This document shows positions 10,230 through 22,794 of a stretch of 64,000 nucleotides of DNA, one piece after another (positions within the stretch are counted from its first letter, which is position 1; each line of letters starts with the position of its first letter). Position numbers and translations under genes: made by a program. Source of the stretch: Mercurialis annua (lineage: Eukaryota > Streptophyta > Magnoliopsida > Malpighiales > Euphorbiaceae); assembly GCF_937616625.2 (NCBI RefSeq), contig NC_065571.1:54359651-54423650 (forward strand), given 5' to 3'. The notes beneath the pieces are model-generated. The model had not been told where the DNA came from. It made no database searches and saw nothing but the letters and a program-made list of their open reading frames with translations.

Positions 10230-13200
10230 ATGCTGCACAGAAGCTTCAAGCCAGCGAAATGGTAATTTTTTTGATATTCTTGTTGATCTTTTTATTTGAT
10301 TAAATTGATTTTGATTTGTTTTTGATTTTGATGTAGTAAAACGGCGTTGAAACTAGCGGCGTCGCGTATAAAGTTATTGAAAAACAAACGAGATGCGCAG
10401 GTTAGGCAGCTCAAGCGAGAATTGGCTCAATTGCTTGAATCGGGTCAGGACCAGACTGCTAGAATTCGGGTAACTAACTTAAATGATCCGTATCCACTTC
10501 AAATTGTTTTTATTGAGATTTTGTTTATGTTTTTATTTTTATTTTGAGCAATTAATTTTTTAGTTTATCAACTATGCAAATAAGGATATAGGAAAGAAGG
10601 AATTTCTGTTGCTTTTTTAGTATTAATTTTGACTTGTTTTGAGAAGATAACATACTGAAAATTTGATAATAATAAAAAATGAAGTTATGCTGTTTGTTTG
10701 TTATTTGGCTGGTTATGTTCGGGCTTTCACGCGATATCGAGTAGGCGTAAACTTTATTGTGCTTTCTAAATTGCTTCTGCAGGTTGAGCATGTGGTTAGA
10801 GAAGAGAAGACAATGGCGGCGTATGATCTTATTGAGATATACTGTGAACTTATTGTTGCACGTTTGCCAATCATTGAATCACAGAAGTACGTAAATTTCT
10901 TTTCTTTTTAACAAAATTGAGATTTTATATTTTAGATTCTGAGGGATTTCCGCTTTCTTTTGTTTTAATAGAAATTATCCATGTAACACATACCTCTACA
11001 AGTTTTTTTCTTTTTATATAGAGTCTGACTGGGAGCATTGGTTACTAGTTCATTTAGTTTTGGCATTAATGATACACTGTTTTTGGAATATCTCCAGCAG
11101 TAGTTTCGAATTTCTGCTGATTTTATTTTTATAATTTCAGAAACTGTCCCATTGACTTGAAAGAAGCAATATCCAGTGTCATTTTTGCATCTCCAAGATG
11201 TGCGGATGTACCAGAATTGATGGATGTCCGTAAGCATTTTACAGCAAAATATGGGAAAGAATTTGTTTCTGCTGCAGCTGAAGTACGTCCAGACTGTGGT
11301 GTTAGCCGCCTGGTTAGTCTCTGTGGTGTCAGTTTATGGTAATCTCCCTGGTGTTTATTGCTGCTGATCATCCTTTTTCTTTTAATATCCTAGTTGGTGG
11401 AAAAAATGTCTGCCAGAGCTCCTGATGGTCCCACGAAAATAAAAATTCTGAGTACAATTGCCGAGGAACATAATGTTAAATGGGTTCCTAAATCATTTGG
11501 CGAGAAAGAAATGGAGCCTTCTGACAACTTGCTGGTAAGGTCAAATGTTTAGAAGTGATTATTTCCCCTGAATTTCCACTGGTGCATCTAGAGCTGCATA
11601 CAGTATGAATTGAGCTATATTTTCTTAGTGCTTGCATTTGCTTGTAAATTTCTTTGAGCAGAATGGACCGAGTTCGTTCCAACAGGCCAGTAAAATTAAC
11701 ACCCAAGAGCCACCCAATAGTGTTGGTCAGGGACCTCCTAGTTCTGGACCTTCTTCCAAACACTATGAAAGGCATGATGCACCTGTTAACTCGTATGGCT
11801 CCAATTCAAGATCATCACCACATTCCCAAACCTTTCCTTCCACTAGCGCCGATCCTAATAAGGCAATGCCATCTGCCAATTCTCATGATGACAAAAGATC
11901 TTTTGGTATGCCAGTTTTTGCGATAAAGTCATTTTTTAACAATAAGTATAAAGTTATACCCCTCCTTGTTCTTCGCATATGGGTTCTTAGTTTATGATTG
12001 AAACAGGAACTGGGTCTGAAGATGTGGAATTTAGGCATTCCTATACTTCGGAGCACAGTCATTCCTCTGCAGGTGGGCGGCGTTGGAATATGGAATTTAC
12101 GGATGCTACAGCTGCTGCACAGGCAGCTGCTGAGTCTGCGGAACTAGCAAGTTTGGCTGCCAGAGCTGCTGCAGAACTTTCAAGCCAAGGAAGGATATCC
12201 AGGCAGCAGTCAACCGAGCCAAAAAAGGGTTCTCATTTTAGGTCAAATGAAGAAGGGCCTCAAAATAATTTTGACTCAAGGTCGGAAGGCAAAAATCATG
12301 GGCGAGTTCGAGCAGACAATACATCTCGCAGAAGTAACTCTGGGAAGAGTTTTGAGCAAAGTTTTGAAAATGAACAAGATGACCTGGCAGGATTGGCTGA
12401 AAGGTTTAACAATCTCAAGAGCTCTAATATATCTGGCCAGTCAGCTTCCATACATTCCAGTAGTAGTTCTTTGGATGAATTCCCAAATGTGAGTGATCTT
12501 CAAATGGTAGATAGGCACTCTAGGAAAGCCTCATACGAGTTCGAAAAGAGTGACCTTGCAGGTGAAGTAAATACAAAGAGAGTAAATAGCGAGGAAGAAT
12601 TTGCGAACGACTCGCCCCGTGGACTGAGATCTGAGAATGTTGGTTATTTTGAAGAGGGAAGCATCAGGAAACAGTCCAGCAGTGTCTTCACTGACCCTCA
12701 TTATCAAACTCCCAGTGATCAACACAATATACTTTCCAGTTTGAGCCAGCAGAAATTTTCTGAAGAAGCTAATAAGGAATCTTTATTTTTTGATGATGGA
12801 AATATTCAAAGAGATGGAAACGATAGAAATTCATTTGACAATCATGCTGTTGCTTTTGATGATTCTGGATCAGATGATGACGAATTGAAATTTGATGACA
12901 AGGAGGATTACTATGGCCAAAATAATTCATATTTTTCTTCTCATCCTTCTGCAATTATAAGTGATAAGAGCCCCAGGCTAAACATGCAAGATTCACTAGG
13001 AAAGTCCAGTTCACAGTCGCTCTTCGCCTCTGACTCCCACTTTGCGACTGTATTTTCTGAAGAGTTGACAGATGATATAGTTCCTTCACGAGCAGATGAC
13101 ATGTTACCTGGAACTTTTGACCATTCAGATGGACCAAGTTCAGAGAGTGAAGGGGAGCTGTATGAATCTAAGTTTCTTGCAAGTAAACGTGACAGCTCTT

Positions 13201-14618
13201 CTCCTCATCATGAGATTGCATATACAAGTAATCCTGAGGAAACCCAGAATGTTGACGCTCATATGATAGGATCGCCAAACATGGAATTTAATAGAAAGAC
13301 ATGGAAACAGCATTCTGCAACTGATTCAGATGTATTAGTTCATTCCGAAGGAATCCATGCAGTCGAAGTTGGTGTTGAAACTGAAACTGATAGGAAGTTT
13401 GGTTATGGTGAGGCGTCTCGCATATATGGGAAATCCAAATCAAATACCAATAAGGACAGTTTGTTATCATCAGTGGACGAGGATATTCAACAATTTCAAT
13501 CACTGGATGCCTTGGAGAATAGTAAACCTATTAATAACTCGAGTCTGGAAAATGATCCGGAGTTGAACTTTCCAAAGTTAACAGGTGGCTTTCGAAATAA
13601 GGCTTATAGGCATCCACCGTATGTTAGAAATGCTTCAAATGGTTCTTCAGTGTCCAAAGAAGCTGAAAAGGAAAATTCTATGAGGATTGAGCAGCCATCT
13701 TCATCTCGTAAGGCTGATATTGATTCTGGAGCTCGTGATCAAGAACCGTACAATCATTTGGTGCACCAAAAAGTAAATAAAAAAGAGATCTCAAATATCA
13801 CAGTTTCATCTTCTGATTCCAGTGATCATGAGGAACCGGCACGCCAGGTTTTTACAAGTGGTCCAGAGGCTGGCAGTGAAGGGAGCAAAAGATCAGGATT
13901 AAGGAGTTATTTTGACTCGGATAAGAGTGACTCTGAGGAGGATCTTCGTAAAGAAAACTCATCAAGCAAAACTCGATTAGGTCCCGGATTATCTAGACGG
14001 TCAAATACTCCTGTTTCCAGTTCTGAGATAAATTCATCTTCCAAGTCCAGGGCTCCTTTTAAGTCTCCGGTTACTGCAGATCGTGTTGTAGAACAAAAGT
14101 CATCCTCGGCGAGTTCCTATGCTACTGAAACTCAAGTGAATTCCCCTTCTCGGAAGAATTCACATCACCAGGGACGTTCTGAGCGGGTTAAATCACCACC
14201 AGAACAAGCTAGTTCTGAGCCAGTTTCGCAGTACAGAAGATTTATGCATGAGGAATCATCCTCAAAAAGCTCCAAGTCTATTGATACTCAACAAAATCAT
14301 CCTTCTCAATCCAGTAATTCATTTAACTCGAGAAAAACAGAGCAGCGAAAATCGACAGAACCAGCTAAATCAATTTCAGAATCAAAGCAGTCATCACGCG
14401 AGAAAAATCTAAAACCATCAGTGAGAGAGCAATCATCGAGTCGTCCCTCAAGAACCGTAACATCAGGTGGTGCTGAAAGTACAAAGACATCTGTGTCACG
14501 TGCAGATCCTCCGTCCAGGGAAAACTCCATCGACAAAGCCAGTCACGTGCACCCAAAACTTCCGGATTATGACACTATAACAGCACACCTATTGTCTCTC
14601 CGACAGAATCGTCAATAG
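10230..14618 (+). CDS. IST1-like protein (ESCRT-III associated), long form
   Basis: Seven exons (10230-10261, 10337-10469, 10783-10886, 11141-11312, 11394-11534, 11662-11905, 12007-14618) give 1,145 aa. The N-terminal ~190 residues are an IST1/Ist1-family helical domain (KTALKLAASRIKLLKNKRD; YDLIEIYCELIVARLPIIES; SSVIFASPRCADVPEL), the ESCRT-III-like fold that binds CHMP1/VPS60 and regulates the VPS4 ATPase in multivesicular body sorting. The remainder is intrinsically disordered and Ser/Asp/Glu-rich, with an Ala-rich segment near residues 309-335. Two MIT-interacting motif-like segments are visible: residues 400-413 (LAERFNNLK) and 1129-1141 (ITAHLLSLR at the C-terminus). The last exon alone encodes about 870 residues. 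It fits Arabidopsis At2g19710/At4g29440 by family and neighbours. The start was chosen because MLHRSFKPAKCKTAL matches the family N-terminus. Confidence 0.93.
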
Positions 14619-15837
14619 ATACGGATACTTTAAACGATAGGTAGTTTACCGTATTATACCTGTTTATAATTCTTTTGCCTTGAGCTTGCCGTTATAGGAT
14701 ATCTAAGAGTGGTTTGAAGTTTACAAGTTTGAGGAATGTAGATTTTCCGGTGCCTATAGCTCATTGGTTCTTTGAAGGGGCTGTGCAGTAATCTTCTCAT
14801 TATATGATTGTTAGCTGTACATTTTTTGATATACTTTATTATTTACCATTAAAGAAACGATATAATCATTGAATTGATTGAATTGCTGTAATGAGACAAT
14901 AATGTATGATTGTATTGAAATTGGAGAGGATTGTTGCTCCATTTTACTTGCAAAGAATGGATCATTTTTTGAACTGGAGATCTGCCTCTAGATCGCATTC
15001 GTGTTGGATATGAAGGATTTAGCTTGCCATTGGTATTTAGTAACTCCGATTTGATTAAACGACAACTAACAAAACAAAACCAAAAATTATGCTACGTGTC
15101 ATAATTCTAAACGATTGATTCGGTTCACCTTTTTTTTCATTTATAAGGGGTGTTTAAGTAACAAAATTTGGCAATTTTACAATTAATTTTGCTCTTTAAA
15201 TTTGATTAGGGTCATTTTTTAGACATGGACCCTAAATTAGGGTCATTTTGCTAGCGGTAGGTGACAAAATTTCAGTTTGGCTGATAAAGAGAGGGAGACA
15301 AAAACAGATACGTCTAAGCATTTGGTGGATGAATATCAAGGAAATTTCTTGTCTTGTTTCCTGAATAAGAAAACTTAATTATACACACGGTAAATATTGA
15401 TCTAATTACTTGCCTTTTCTTTTATCTTCTCATTTAAAAGTTTTGTATCATAATTATCAAAATGCAACTGGTTACCAGCTTTCTCTGTCCGATTTAGCTC
15501 TGGTATACTCCTAATTTATCAATATCAAATTTTGTATAGTATTAAAATTGATTTCAATGTTTTGATAAATATATACTTTTCTAGACTTAATCTAATACTG
15601 ATATAATTGAGAAAGATTTCTGAAGGAATTTGAATTTTCTAGATTTTTTATTAGTCAGATCATCAGTTTCAAGCTTAGCTATTGTTGAACACAACTACGC
15701 AAATATTTATAGTTTGTACTGTTTATATTCTGAAATTATGTTCAGTAGTATTATTATTACAGATAATGAATTTTTTTTCGGATGCAGATCTTTCTTGCAG
15801 CAGTTCTTTCAATCAGTAACTACCCCCAAGTTAGAAC
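14619..15837. other. spacer between IST1-like and methyltransferase genes
   Basis: 3'UTR of the IST1-like gene, then an AT-rich promoter region. A TGCAG at about 15784-15787, just upstream of the methyltransferase ATG, could be a 5'UTR intron acceptor, but the matching donor is not clear. No gene or repeat is recognised. Confidence 0.5.
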
Positions 15838-17232
<1,395 letters not shown>

Positions 17233-17703
17233 TCCTTCAAAACTAAAGACTCATTGTACCTTTTATGAATTTGGAGTTTCTGAAGCATTTTCAAAATAAA
17301 TAAAAAAATACATGAATAAAATGCTGAAACGTGGAATTTCATAAATTTTGATGTATCAGAACTTATGATAAATAATCACTTTGCTGAGTGAGGATCAAGC
17401 ATACCAATCCAACAATTGAACTATTTAAGCATGCTCATTGTGTACGACCATTGCAACGACCTATAAATATGGTATCACCAAATGGCAAAACCAGTTTTTG
17501 CCATCCATGGAAATGCAGATAAGAGGTAACAGCAGGCAAAAATCAAATTCAGTTTTGATGATGATTTCAGAGGAACAATCAGTTATTCAATTACTAGAGA
17601 GAGAAACCGGAATCAAAAGTTATTTCTAAAGTTCATCATGGTATCATACAATATTTTCGGCTAAAAAAACAGCAGTACGAGTTTTGAACTACAGAACAGA
17701 AAT
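17233..17703. other. convergent 3' spacer
   Basis: 470 bp between two genes ending toward each other (methyltransferase + and uS8/S15a -). It contains both 3'UTRs and downstream A-rich sequence. No additional gene is seen. Confidence 0.6.
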
Positions 17704-18901
17704 CTAATGAAAATAACCAAGAACCTGCCCTCCCACATTCCGCTCAATTGCCTGTTCGTGATCCAGTACACCATCAGGAGTAGTGATCACAACATAACCA
17801 AACTGCCAGAACAATAAACAAAAAAGAAAATAAATAAACCATTTAACATCAATAAAAGACAGCACTATACTATTCAATTTGACAAAACAAAACCCAAAAA
17901 AAGATGAAAAACTAACCTGACGAGTGGGGAGTGTTCGCAGTCGGTATTCTTCTATTTCATTTGCTTTGATATCTTGTCTATAAGTGATAGCCTTACAATC
18001 AGTTATTCTGCCTTGTAGTTCCACTGTTATCCTCCCAACTCTATGCGGATCAAAAACCTCAAAATTCTTGATATACCCTGTAAAAAAGCACCATAAGTTC
18101 AACATATTAAACTCACAGCATTAAAAGCTCTAAACTCAAATCATACCAGTAATCGTCAAATCATTTTTCAAGAGCAAAAAAGGTTTATTTCGTCCCTCCA
18201 ACTTGGAACGAAAGAACAAAAGAGTCCAAGTAACTTACTGCTCATCAATTTACAGTCAAATTACACCCTAATCTGACACATTCTTGATGGTCAAAGGTGA
18301 AAAATGACCCAAAATCGACGAGTAGTGGGTGTTTTTATCCAAAGTTACGAACTTGAACTCTTTTGTATTCCAAGTTGGAGTGGCAAAATGAGCGTTTGTT
18401 GGATTCAAGAAACACTGAAACAGAGCTGTAGAAGGTGCAATTACAACTCCTGGACAAACAAAACAATTTTATTGATAGAAACAGCAACAGGGTGATAGTC
18501 CAGTGATCAACTCTGAACAATTTTTCGCCCAAACGCGTAAATTTCATTTGATACATTTCCAAATTTTAGTAAGTTCTATACATTTAAGTTAGTCAAATCA
18601 ATCCAAACCCTAGGTAAACATTTCTTAACATGAAAGAGCACATTCAATGTGAGTAACCAAAATAAAACAAAATACAGAAACCACTACAGTAACTCACAAG
18701 AACAGTGGAAATCAAATTGAGGGATTAAAAAGAGTGTAAAAGTAGAAGAAGAGGATTAAAGAGTAATTTACCTCGATCTTTCATGATCTTAAGAAAAGAA
18801 GAAATAACAGTAGAAATCGGCTGCAATTGAACCGTAGATTTTCTCCGCTTCTCTGCATTCACCATTGACCTCAACGCATCGTTTAATATCCTCCTCCCCA
18901 T
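17704..18901 (-). CDS. RPS15A: ribosomal protein uS8/S15a, type II (mitochondrial-type)
   Basis: Three exons on the minus strand (18772-18901, 17917-18077, 17704-17802) encode 129 aa of the uS8 family (eukaryotic S15a), a small-subunit rRNA-binding protein. The sequence starts MGRRILNDALRSMVNAEKRR and ends NVGGQVLGYFH. It has IMKDRGYIKNFEVFDPHRVG and ITYRQDIKANEIEEY in place of the cytosolic forms. This is the divergent type II class, like Arabidopsis RPS15aB/E. From the literature I recall that type II replaced the lost mitochondrial rps8 gene in angiosperms (Adams et al. 2002), so it likely serves the mitochondrial ribosome. No cleavable presequence is visible. The ATG is the first in frame and matches the family. 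It lies head-to-head with eL28 with about 370 bp between start codons. Confidence 0.93.
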
Positions 18902-19270
18902 TTCTCTCTGCAATCAAAATCTACAAAACCCTCAAACGCCACCACAGCGGTGACAGCCAAAAGGGTTTACGCTAGCAGAATGGCATTCTCGTAATTTTCA
19001 TTGAAAGGAAGGTCACTTCACTATTTATTAAATGGGCCTTAGCCCTAATAATATCAGTCCAATTAGGGTTTTGTTAGAGTGAAAGTAATATAAAACCAAC
19101 ACCTTCACTAAACTAGACAGCTTAAACCCTTTCTTCTGCATCTCTAGCCGGTCGTCGTCGTCATCAGTAAGTTATCAGATCTCCGATCTTTCTTTCACTC
19201 AAAACTACATCGTTTTTCATTATCTTAACGCTAATATCTCTGCCTTATTGATGAAACAGGTGAGTTGAAA
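18902..19270. promoter_or_regulatory. shared divergent promoter of uS8/S15a and eL28
   Basis: The 369 bp between the two start codons must hold both promoters. It contains a site II element TGGGCC (19033-19038) and an inverted telo-box TTAGGGTTT (19053-19061), the pair typical of plant ribosomal protein genes. The eL28 5'UTR intron (19167-19259, GTAAGT donor and ACAG acceptor) also lies here. Confidence 0.7.
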
Positions 19271-21113
19271 ATGTCGACAGTTCCAGGGCAGTTGATATGG
19301 GAGATTGTCAAGAAGAATAATTGTTTTCTCGTGAAGGAATTTGGCAGAGGCAACGCTAGCGTTCAATTTAGCAAGGAGAGTAACAATTTGTACAATCTCA
19401 ACTCCTATAAGCACTCAGGTATTTATACTAAACCCTAACTTGAGTTCATTTGATTTTTTAGGGATTTAAGTTATTGGATGTTGAATTTTTTGGATTTGGA
19501 TTAGGTTTGGCAAACAAGAAGACTGTTACTATTCAGCCTGCAGGTGACAAAGATCTGTCAGTTGTGCTTGCGACGACGAAGACTAGGAAGCAGAACAAGC
19601 CTGCTAGTTTGCTGCATAAGTCTGTTATGAGGAAGGAGTTTCACCGTATGGCTAAGGCTGTAAGCAATCAGGTACAATAGATTAGAACAGTTTATAGCAT
19701 TGATTTTTGCTGATCATTGTGGTAAATTGTGTGAACTAGTTCAGTGGCAAGCATTATATCTTACGATGTTTAATTGGCAATTTTAGGGAATGTTTATGCT
19801 GGGTTTTGGCTCTTTTTTGGGAAATGCATAGTGTGGGATATGCAAGTGAATTGATTTGATAAGCAATGATGAGAAGTTAACATTTAAGAAGATCTATCAT
19901 TTGTTGATGGGTCTTTAATGAGATATACTTGTTACGCTTGGCTTCTGAGCTTTATTTTTCGAGTAAAAATTTGTTTGTTTTGATTCATTGTAATTGTTAG
20001 TTCTTTGGTTGAGCGTTTGACAGTTCTCATCAGAGTGTTTAACAGGCAACCTTAGGATATGTTCATGTGGATTTTGGCATTTTTGTTTTTGTTTTGGTAA
20101 ATGCAGTGTGTAGGATATGCAAGTGATTTGATTTTGATGAGCAATGATGAGAAGCTAACATGTAAGAAGATCTATCATTTGTTGATGGCTCTTCAATGAG
20201 ATATATTTGTTACGCTTGGCTTCTGAGCTTTTTTTGTTTTTCAGTGAAAATTCTTTTTGTGTTGAATCTTTGTAATTGTGAGTTCTTGATTGATCTTCAT
20301 AAAGTTCTTTGCATGTTTAACCTGCCATCTTAGTATGTGCTTGTGCTTGTTTTTGTCCTTCTTTTTGGGTGGAACTGCATGCTGGATATGCAAGTGAAAT
20401 GATTTTGATTGGCAATGATGAGAAGCTAACATTTAAGAAGATCTTTCATTAGTTGATTGTTCTTCAATGAGATATACTTGTTACGCTTGGCTTCTGAGCT
20501 TCTTTCTTTTCAGTGAAATTTTATTGTGAGTTGATTCTTTGTGATTGTTAATTTTTAATTGAGCATCATTCAGTTCTCATTGCATTGTTTAACTGGCGCT
20601 TTTAGGATGTGCTTATACTAGTTTTTGGTGTTTTCTTGAGGGGAAATTCATAATATAGAATACGCAAGTGATTTGATTTTGATTGGCAATGATGAGAAGC
20701 TAACATGTAAGAAGATCCATTATTAGTTGATGGTTCTCCTATGAGATATATTTGTTACGCTTGGCTTCTGAGCATTTCTATTTTCACTGAAAATTCATTG
20801 TAATTGCTAGTTATTGATCGAGTGTCATACAGTTACTTCTCATTGCAAGTTGTGACTTGACTGTTGATTTTAAGTTTTTGAAACTTTCATTGTCTATTGT
20901 CCGCGCTTAGAACTTCACTTAAAAGCCTTTCAGATGATATGCTTGTGTTTTTACAGTTAGCTAATCAGTTGCTTGATTATTGTGTTTCAGGTTGGAGATA
21001 ATTACTACAGGCCAGATTTGAAGAAAGCCGCCCTTGCTAGACTTAGTGTTGTTCACAGGAGCCTTAAGGTTTCAAAATCGGGTGCCAAGAAGAAAAACAG
21101 ACAGGCTGTTTAG
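19271..21113 (+). CDS. RPL28: 60S ribosomal protein L28 (eL28)
   Basis: Exons 19271-19418, 19505-19671 and 20991-21113 encode 145 aa, a eukaryote-specific large-subunit ribosomal protein. Family features are the N-terminal [20 protein letters not shown], the core [31 protein letters not shown], and the basic C-terminal tail ending KKKNRQAV. Length matches plant L28 (about 143 aa). A 5'UTR intron (19167-19259) precedes the ATG. The 1.3-kb second intron is unusual: it consists largely of four ~275-bp tandem repeats, each containing a box C/D snoRNA-like core (listed separately). Neighbours (mitochondrial-type S15a, IST1-like) fit Arabidopsis At2g19730/At4g29410. Confidence 0.96.
19861..19952 (+). 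ncRNA. box C/D snoRNA candidate, copy 1
   Basis: A 92-nt intronic candidate. Box C ATGATGA is at 19866-19872 and box D CTGA at 19945-19948. A 4-bp terminal stem AAGC/GCTT closes it outside the boxes. TTGATGG in the middle may be a C' box; D' is not clear. The guide next to box D is TTGTTACGCTTGGCTT. Its complement shares 10 nt (AGCCAAGCGT) with 25S rRNA near the peptidyl-transferase A loop, as I recall that sequence. Plant C/D snoRNAs are often processed from introns of ribosomal protein genes, which fits this host. Confidence 0.75.
20139..20230 (+). ncRNA. box C/D snoRNA candidate, copy 2
   Basis: Box C ATGATGA at 20144-20150 and box D CTGA at 20223-20226, with terminal stem GAGC/GCTT (one G-U pair). 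The length and D-box guide are the same as copy 1. Confidence 0.75.
20410..20501 (+). ncRNA. box C/D snoRNA candidate, copy 3
   Basis: Box C ATGATGA at 20415-20421 and box D CTGA at 20494-20497. The D-box guide TTGTTACGCTTGGCTT is identical to copies 1 and 2. The terminal stem is weaker (GGC/GCT with a G-U pair). Confidence 0.7.
20684..20775 (+). ncRNA. box C/D snoRNA candidate, copy 4
   Basis: Box C ATGATGA at 20689-20695 and box D CTGA at 20768-20771, with an identical D-box guide. The terminal stem is the poorest of the four (GGC followed by GCA), so this copy may be decaying or less well processed. Confidence 0.6.
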
Positions 21114-21571
21114 ATCTTGGTAGAAAGTGAGATTTTAAAGAATATTTGAGAAACAAAACTAGGAAGTGTTGTTTTTTCCTTTTTTGCTCTCTTTTCATGA
21201 TAAGTAATTGTTTTGTTTTACTTGAGAATGAAATCCTTGGTTTTAGTTTGCAGTTCTTTTGTAAGTGTTTTGTTGTGAAGAGAAAAAAAGTATCTATATA
21301 CCACTGTCATATGTCCAAATGGATTGCTTGCTACTATAAGTTTGTTTCATTGTGGAATGGAGTTTAACCTATCCTATTACCACAGAAAAGTATAAAATTT
21401 CAAGCAATCTTTGCTTATCTAAAAATTGCATGCTGGCCTCTTGCTTATATAACTAAATTGAAAAATAAGTCTCTGTGTATAAAGTTTCATGCGTCCGTTT
21501 ACCATGCAATTGTGATGTTTAAAATGTGATCTGTTATTGATCTAATATTATCAGATCGTCATCTGAGTTAG

Positions 21572-21835
21572 GAAGATGGCTGTAGCTAAATTCATTTATC
21601 AACTGAGTCGACCTCTCAAAACGATGTCTATTATTCTTATGTTCTCGGCTATCTGTGTAAGATAGATCACATATTTGCTACAGACTATCAAAAAACTGTC
21701 TAAGATTATGAGATTCCCTTGAAGATGGCTGTTGCCGAATCTTCCAATCGGCTGAACAACACGGCGTCTGTTATCTCTTTGTGTCGCCAGTATCTGTGAA
21801 TTATGGACTCACACATTCGCTACATTGACATATAT
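21572..21835. repeat. degenerate ~150-bp direct duplication
   Basis: Two diverged copies begin GAAGATGGCTGT at 21572 and 21721 and share scattered blocks, for example around TATCTGTG and CTACA. Stop codons interrupt all frames, so this is not a gene. Its origin is unknown. Confidence 0.55.
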
Positions 21836-22487
21836 ATTGGACATGTCCCAGTGCAGAGGAAAAACTGTCAAACATGAAACCTATTAAATTATTGATAGAG
21901 ATGTAATTTCAGTGAATAAGAGGTAATGCATCACAGAGAAGCTTATTCATGTGAACTTCATAGTGGTTTCTAGGCACTGAAGGCCTTGATCTTTTTGATT
22001 AGTTTCTATTTTTCTGCAAATTTTATTGATTAAAGGAGTCGCAATAAATATTTACACGTGATTGTTCTTCTAATTCGTATGATCTCCATCGATAAAGCAA
22101 TACTAGATGAATATAAAGAGATCATAAGAAACATACAAATTCAACTTCAAACCTGTTAAATATTTGCCAATTAACAAAAACCGAATCTACAAACTAGAGT
22201 TCAACAATTGGACTGAATTGACAAGTTGAGTGAGTTCATCCTGGCTATTCCGACACAAAAGGCGAAAAAATAATCAAAAAAATTAATCATAATATATTTT
22301 AACTAATTTTACCCTTTCTAACTGAAATTTAAACCAATTAAATTTAAAAAAAATCAATTTATTTTAATAGTTTAAAATTAATATTTGTACACTACTGATT
22401 AAATCGGTCCATTGAATTAATCTAATTATTTTTATAAAATAATTATAACTAATAAATATCTTGAAAAGTATATTATTCTATTTTGGA

Positions 22488-22755
22488 TTAATTACACCAA
22501 AAATCATGACCTTTACGCCTTATCACGAATATAACATGACATTTAAAACGTGACAACCTTTTATTTTGTTGCAATTTCAACATTAGAGGCGTTTGTGCTG
22601 ACGTGGCAGGACACGCAGCACACCTATCAAGTGGTCAAGTGAGAGAAATTCCACCGAAAAATATGCCAATGTTGAATTTGAATATAAATGAAAGGTTGTG
22701 CCTTTATTTGCCACGTCTGAAAGGTCGTGTTATTTTCGTGAAAATGTGTAATTAA
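22488..22755. mobile_element. MITE candidate with TTAATTACAC termini
   Basis: TTAATTACAC at 22488-22497 is mirrored by GTGTAATTAA at 22746-22755. Inside, CATGACCTTT near the left end pairs with AAAGGTCGTG near the right, and an inner pair (GACAACCTTTTATTT / AAATGAAAGGTTGTG) makes most of the element foldable. TTA/TAA at the tips may be the target duplication of a PIF/Harbinger-type MITE. There are no ORFs. Confidence 0.5.
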
Positions 22756-22794
22756 GCCTTTTATTTATTACCATGAAAAAGAAGCACTCTTAAT

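Larger units (their letters stand above)
19786..20860 (+). repeat. four ~275-bp tandem repeats in eL28 intron 2
   Basis: Box C motifs of successive copies are spaced 278, 271 and 274 bp apart. Within each unit a 92-nt core is far better conserved than the flanks: GAAGCTAACAT and TTGTTACGCTTGGCTTCTGA are shared by all or nearly all copies. This indicates selection on, or homogenisation of, the core after segmental duplication of intron sequence. Confidence 0.9.

Noticed and set aside
11632..11997. overlapping plus-strand ORFs at 11632 and 11654
   Set aside because: Exon 6 of the IST1-like gene (11662-11905) accounts for this; the extensions are intron sequence and the other frame is a shadow.
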